Assembly (NCBI RefSeq): GCF_017161325.1
Contig: NZ_CP045670.1
Span: 1,171,367 to 1,235,366, forward strand
DNA from: Treponema pedis
GTDB taxonomy: Bacteria > Spirochaetota > Spirochaetia > Treponematales > Treponemataceae
DNA length: 64,000 bases
Direction of reading: 5' to 3'
Each line of letters opens with the position of its first letter. The first letter of the stretch is position 1. The position numbers and the translations under genes were made by a program. Of this stretch, positions 61,605 to 64,000 are shown piece after piece. The notes below the pieces were generated by a model. The model saw only the letters and a list, made by a program, of their open reading frames with translations. It did not search any database and was not told where the DNA came from.

Positions 61605-62699
61605 TTATTTTAAAACCGTAAGCGGATTTATAAGTTTTCCGTTTTTATAAACCGAAAAGTGAAGATGCGGACCGGTAGAGCGTCCCGTATTACCTACTTT
61701 TCCGATTATTCCTCCCTGATTTACGGTTTGCCCGCGCTTTACCGCTACGGCACTAAGATGGCCGTACATGGATTGGTAACCTCCGCCGTGCGAAATAATT
61801 ACATAATTTCCGTAAATTACGGAAACGCCCGTATAGGCAACCGTTCCGTCCAGAGTAGCTTTAATTTGGGTTCCTACGGGAGCTGCAATATCAATGCCTG
61901 TGTGAAAACTTAATCGTCCGGTAAACGGGTCACGTCGGTTTCCGAAAGGAGAAGTTAGACGGCCAGTTATCGGATAAATAAAAAGTTCTCCCAAGGCTTT
62001 TTTTAATTCAAATTTCCCGATAGAAGCTCCTGGAATAAATAATTTTTGGCTTATACTTACGGTTTGGTTTTCCAAATCATTTGCGTCCAAAATTGCCGTA
62101 ACAGGTAAATTAAATTTGGCGGCAATGGAGCTTAAACTGTCTCCTTTTACCGCAGTATAAAATATTCCGTCGATTGAAGGAATTTTTAACTTATTTCCGG
62201 CTTGCAGGCGTTTTACGTTGGAAATGTTATTTGCCGAAATGAGCGTACCTATATTTTTTAATCCGAATTTATATGCAATACCGCCTATAGTGTCGCCTTT
62301 GGCTATAATATAATTTTGAAAATCAACTATAGGAATAAAATCCGGTACTTCGGCAAAAGAGGTTTCCTCTCCATCTAAGGTTCCGGCGTTTTCCGTTTCG
62401 TCCGAACTTGAGCCTTGTACAGACGCGGGCATTGAATATTCTTGCATTGCATTTTTTACTGACGGTTCCTCCCAAAAAGAGATGGTTTTTATAGAGGAAA
62501 GTCCTAAATCAAGTTTTAAAAAAGGAAGGTATAAAATTATAACGGCTGTAAAACTTGCAATAAAAGCAAGCGTTAAAGCCGTATGCGAAAAACCTTTGCC
62601 GGTTTTCGGCTTGATATATTTAAAAAAAGATGTTTTTTTTCTATTTTTTCTGCCTAAATATTCGGTGTTTTCTACAGGCAGACATGTAATAACGTTCAT
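61605..62699 (-). CDS. LysM-domain M23 metallopeptidase
   Basis: A 364-residue membrane-anchored protein: a basic cytoplasmic N-terminus, one TM segment (about 43-62), an acidic linker, two LysM peptidoglycan-binding domains (IIAKGDTIGGIAYKFGL and TAVKGDSLSSIAAKFNL) and a C-terminal M23 (LytM) domain. The zinc ligands are in HTGIDIAAPVG and GPHLHFSVYKNGK. It probably cleaves peptidoglycan cross-links during growth, division or flagellar assembly. A sigma28-type promoter ends 7 nt before the ATG with no Shine-Dalgarno. Confidence 0.94.
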   Translation of the reverse strand: MNVITCLPVENTEYLGRKNRKKTSFFKYIKPKTGKGFSHTALTLAFIASFTAVIILYLPFLKLDLGLSSIKTISFWEEPSVKNAMQEYSMPASVQGSSSDETENAGTLDGEETSFAEVPDFIPIVDFQNYIIAKGDTIGGIAYKFGLKNIGTLISANNISNVKRLQAGNKLKIPSIDGIFYTAVKGDSLSSIAAKFNLPVTAILDANDLENQTVSISQKLFIPGASIGKFELKKALGELFIYPITGRLTSPFGNRRDPFTGRLSFHTGIDIAAPVGTQIKATLDGTVAYTGVSVIYGNYVIISHGGGYQSMYGHLSAVAVKRGQTVNQGGIIGKVGNTGRSTGPHLHFSVYKNGKLINPLTVLK

Positions 62700-62706
62700 A
62701 TCTTTT

Positions 62707-62733
62707 ATATCGGCAAAAGAAAATACGGTTTTA
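62707..62733 (-). promoter_or_regulatory. Sigma28 (FliA)-type promoter of the M23 peptidase
   Basis: TAAA (62730-62733), exactly 15 bp, then GCCGATAT (62707-62714) on the minus strand. This matches TAAA-N15-GCCGATAA in all but the last base. It suggests co-regulation with late flagellar genes. Confidence 0.7.
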
Positions 62734-62775
62734 GAAAATTAAAATTTATAAATTTGAAAAAATTAATATTTTCCA

Positions 62776-62804
62776 TTGACATTTTTTTAAAATGAAGTTA
62801 TTAT
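62776..62804 (+). promoter_or_regulatory. Promoter of rny
   Basis: TTGACA (62776-62781), a 17-bp spacer and TATTAT (62799-62804), then an AAGGAG Shine-Dalgarno before the rny ATG. Confidence 0.85.
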
Positions 62805-62842
62805 CATCATCGGACAGTAGTACACTTTTAAGGAGCATACAT

Positions 62843-64000
62843 ATGAACTGGCTTTTATACGTTCTCCTTCCTGCTGTCGGAATAATTCTTGGATGGACGA
62901 TTCGCTGGCTTTATGCCAGATTTCAACTATCTGCTTCTGAACAACGTGCAGAGCGGGTTTTACAGGAGGCAATAAAAGATGCCGAAGCCCAGAAGAAGGA
63001 ATTTCTTCTTGAGGCAAAAGAGCAGCTGATTCGGGAACAAAAACAGCAGGAACGGGAAAACAGAGAGCGCAGGGGCGACCTCCAGCGTCTCGAACGCCGA
63101 TTGGCGCAAAAGGAAGAGCAGCTTGACAAACGTGTTGAAGCGGCGGGAAAACAGGAAAAAGAGCTTATCGAGAGGGAAGCCGCTCTCGATGAAAGAACTA
63201 AAATTTTAAGCGGCGAAGAAGAACGATATAGGGAAGAACTTGAAAGAATATCGGGTTTAACTCAACAACAAGCTAAAGATTTAATTATCCGCAGCTTGGA
63301 AACTGAAGCAAAGCATGACGCTGTTTCTATAATAAACAAAATAGAAGAAGAAGCGCAGCTTACTGCCGAAAAAAGGGCCAGAGATATTCTTGTAACAACA
63401 ATTCAGCGGCTTGCTACGGAAACTGCAAGCGATATTACCGTTTCAACGGTTAGTTTGCCCAGCGATGAAATGAAGGGTAGAATAATCGGACGAGAGGGGC
63501 GGAATATTCGTGCGCTGGAAACGCTGACAGGTGTGGATATAATAATAGATGATACTCCTGAAGCTGTTGTCGTTTCATGTTTTGACCCCGTACGGAAAGA
63601 AATTGCGCGTGTTGCATTGGAAAGACTGATTCTTGACGGAAGAATTCACCCCGCAAGGATTGAAGAAATAGTACAAAAGGTAACGCGTGAGATTTCACAA
63701 AAGATTTATGAAGAAGGGGAGCGTGTTTTATTCGACCTCGGGATTCATAATATGAACCAGGAAGGCATAAAGGCTTTGGGAAGGCTGTATTTTAGAACAA
63801 GTTACGGGCAAAATGTTTTGCATCACTCTAAAGAGGTTGCAATTATTGCCGGTATGATTGCAAGCGAAATAGGCGCCAATGTTGAAATTGCCAAACGCGG
63901 AGCCCTCTTACACGATATCGGAAAAGGCGCTGAAACCGATTCCGATAAAAATCATGCCGAAATCGGTATGGAGCTTACGCGTAAAATGAATGAAGACCCG
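62843..64000 (+). CDS. rny: Ribonuclease Y (partial, 3' end beyond the window)
   Basis: RNase Y is a membrane-tethered endonuclease that starts decay of many mRNAs. The first 386 codons are present: an N-terminal TM (WLLYVLLPAVGIILGWTIR), a long Glu/Gln/Arg-rich coiled coil (about 30-200), the KH domain (PSDEMKGRIIGREGRNIRAL) and the start of the HD domain (HHSKEVAIIAGMIASEIG, LLHDIGKG). The ATG has AAGGAG 7 bases upstream. The open frame runs uninterrupted to the window end. Confidence 0.97.
   Translation, partial: MNWLLYVLLPAVGIILGWTIRWLYARFQLSASEQRAERVLQEAIKDAEAQKKEFLLEAKEQLIREQKQQERENRERRGDLQRLERRLAQKEEQLDKRVEAAGKQEKELIEREAALDERTKILSGEEERYREELERISGLTQQQAKDLIIRSLETEAKHDAVSIINKIEEEAQLTAEKRARDILVTTIQRLATETASDITVSTVSLPSDEMKGRIIGREGRNIRALETLTGVDIIIDDTPEAVVVSCFDPVRKEIARVALERLILDGRIHPARIEEIVQKVTREISQKIYEEGERVLFDLGIHNMNQEGIKALGRLYFRTSYGQNVLHHSKEVAIIAGMIASEIGANVEIAKRGALLHDIGKGAETDSDKNHAEIGMELTRKMNEDP

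Overview
The window is a chromosomal segment of a low-GC spirochaete, most likely a host-associated Treponema of the T. denticola / T. putidum / T. pedis group. The strongest evidence is a cystalysin-like C-S lyase whose sequence closely matches the T. denticola Hly I remember. Treponema-style chemotaxis genes (cheA, a cheW-cheR fusion, cheX, cheY), a fliQ-fliR-flhB-flhA block, NifU/TsaD/RecA housekeeping genes and spirochaete-only outer-membrane-like proteins agree. The species is inference; no rRNA gene is present.

Layout. 1-2.5 kb: pdxS, two tandem copies of a hairpin-rich dispersed repeat, a YdbC-like protein and pgsA. 2.5-6.2 kb: a MATE exporter and a large chemoreceptor. 6.24-6.46 kb: a probable non-coding RNA or attenuated leader whose promoter fires into a C13 tract. 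6.5-10.1 kb: tig-clpP-clpX (clpP frameshifted) and a tRNA-Leu/tRNA-Gly unit. 10.2-14.3 kb: hly, a further repeat copy, a GPH transporter with a large loop insertion and a degenerate OmpR-like regulator. 14.3-19.1 kb: cheA-cheWR-cheX-cheY. 19.3-25 kb: two putative barrel proteins, tsaD, a polysaccharide deacetylase-like protein, a lipoprotein, a NifU domain and dut. 25-30 kb: DUF4912 plus GH57-like genes and an NfnAB-type transhydrogenase. 30-39 kb: a 47-codon gene, a transglutaminase-fold lipoprotein, an epimerase fused to a zinc ribbon, and a DegT aminotransferase coupled to a divergent Mo-hydroxylase. 39-46 kb: an EamA transporter, recA and fliQ-fliR-flhB-flhA (flhA frameshifted). 46-51 kb: a sigma-like protein, a ferrosome-like operon (FezA-like, P1B-ATPase, HMA-like) and an HTH-less sigma54 activator. 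51-57 kb: TPR proteins, rpe, tRNA-Ala, a conserved hypothetical and a glutaredoxin-like protein. 57-58.6 kb: decayed genes. 58.6-60.8 kb: an ABC exporter, a Cys-rich protein and a probable peptide precursor. 61.6-64 kb: a LysM-M23 peptidase and the start of rny.

Three things stand out as possibly undescribed. First, a compact operon at 47.2-49.8 kb has the hallmarks of ferrosome (iron organelle) loci, which I do not know to have been described in spirochaetes. Second, a peptide-natural-product-like locus at 58.6-60.9 kb has a Cys/Gly-rich precursor carrying an in-frame TAA. Third, there is a complete transcription unit for a small RNA starting in a C13 tract. In addition, several genes (cheA, the GPH transporter, the epimerase, the sigma54 activator, the LysM-M23 peptidase and the OmpR-like regulator) have the -10 box 6-8 nt before the ATG and no Shine-Dalgarno sequence, which suggests frequent leaderless mRNAs.

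Three genes that should be intact (clpP, flhA and the gene at 53.2 kb) are each broken by one base in a short homopolymer. Sequencing error must be excluded before biological meaning is given to these.
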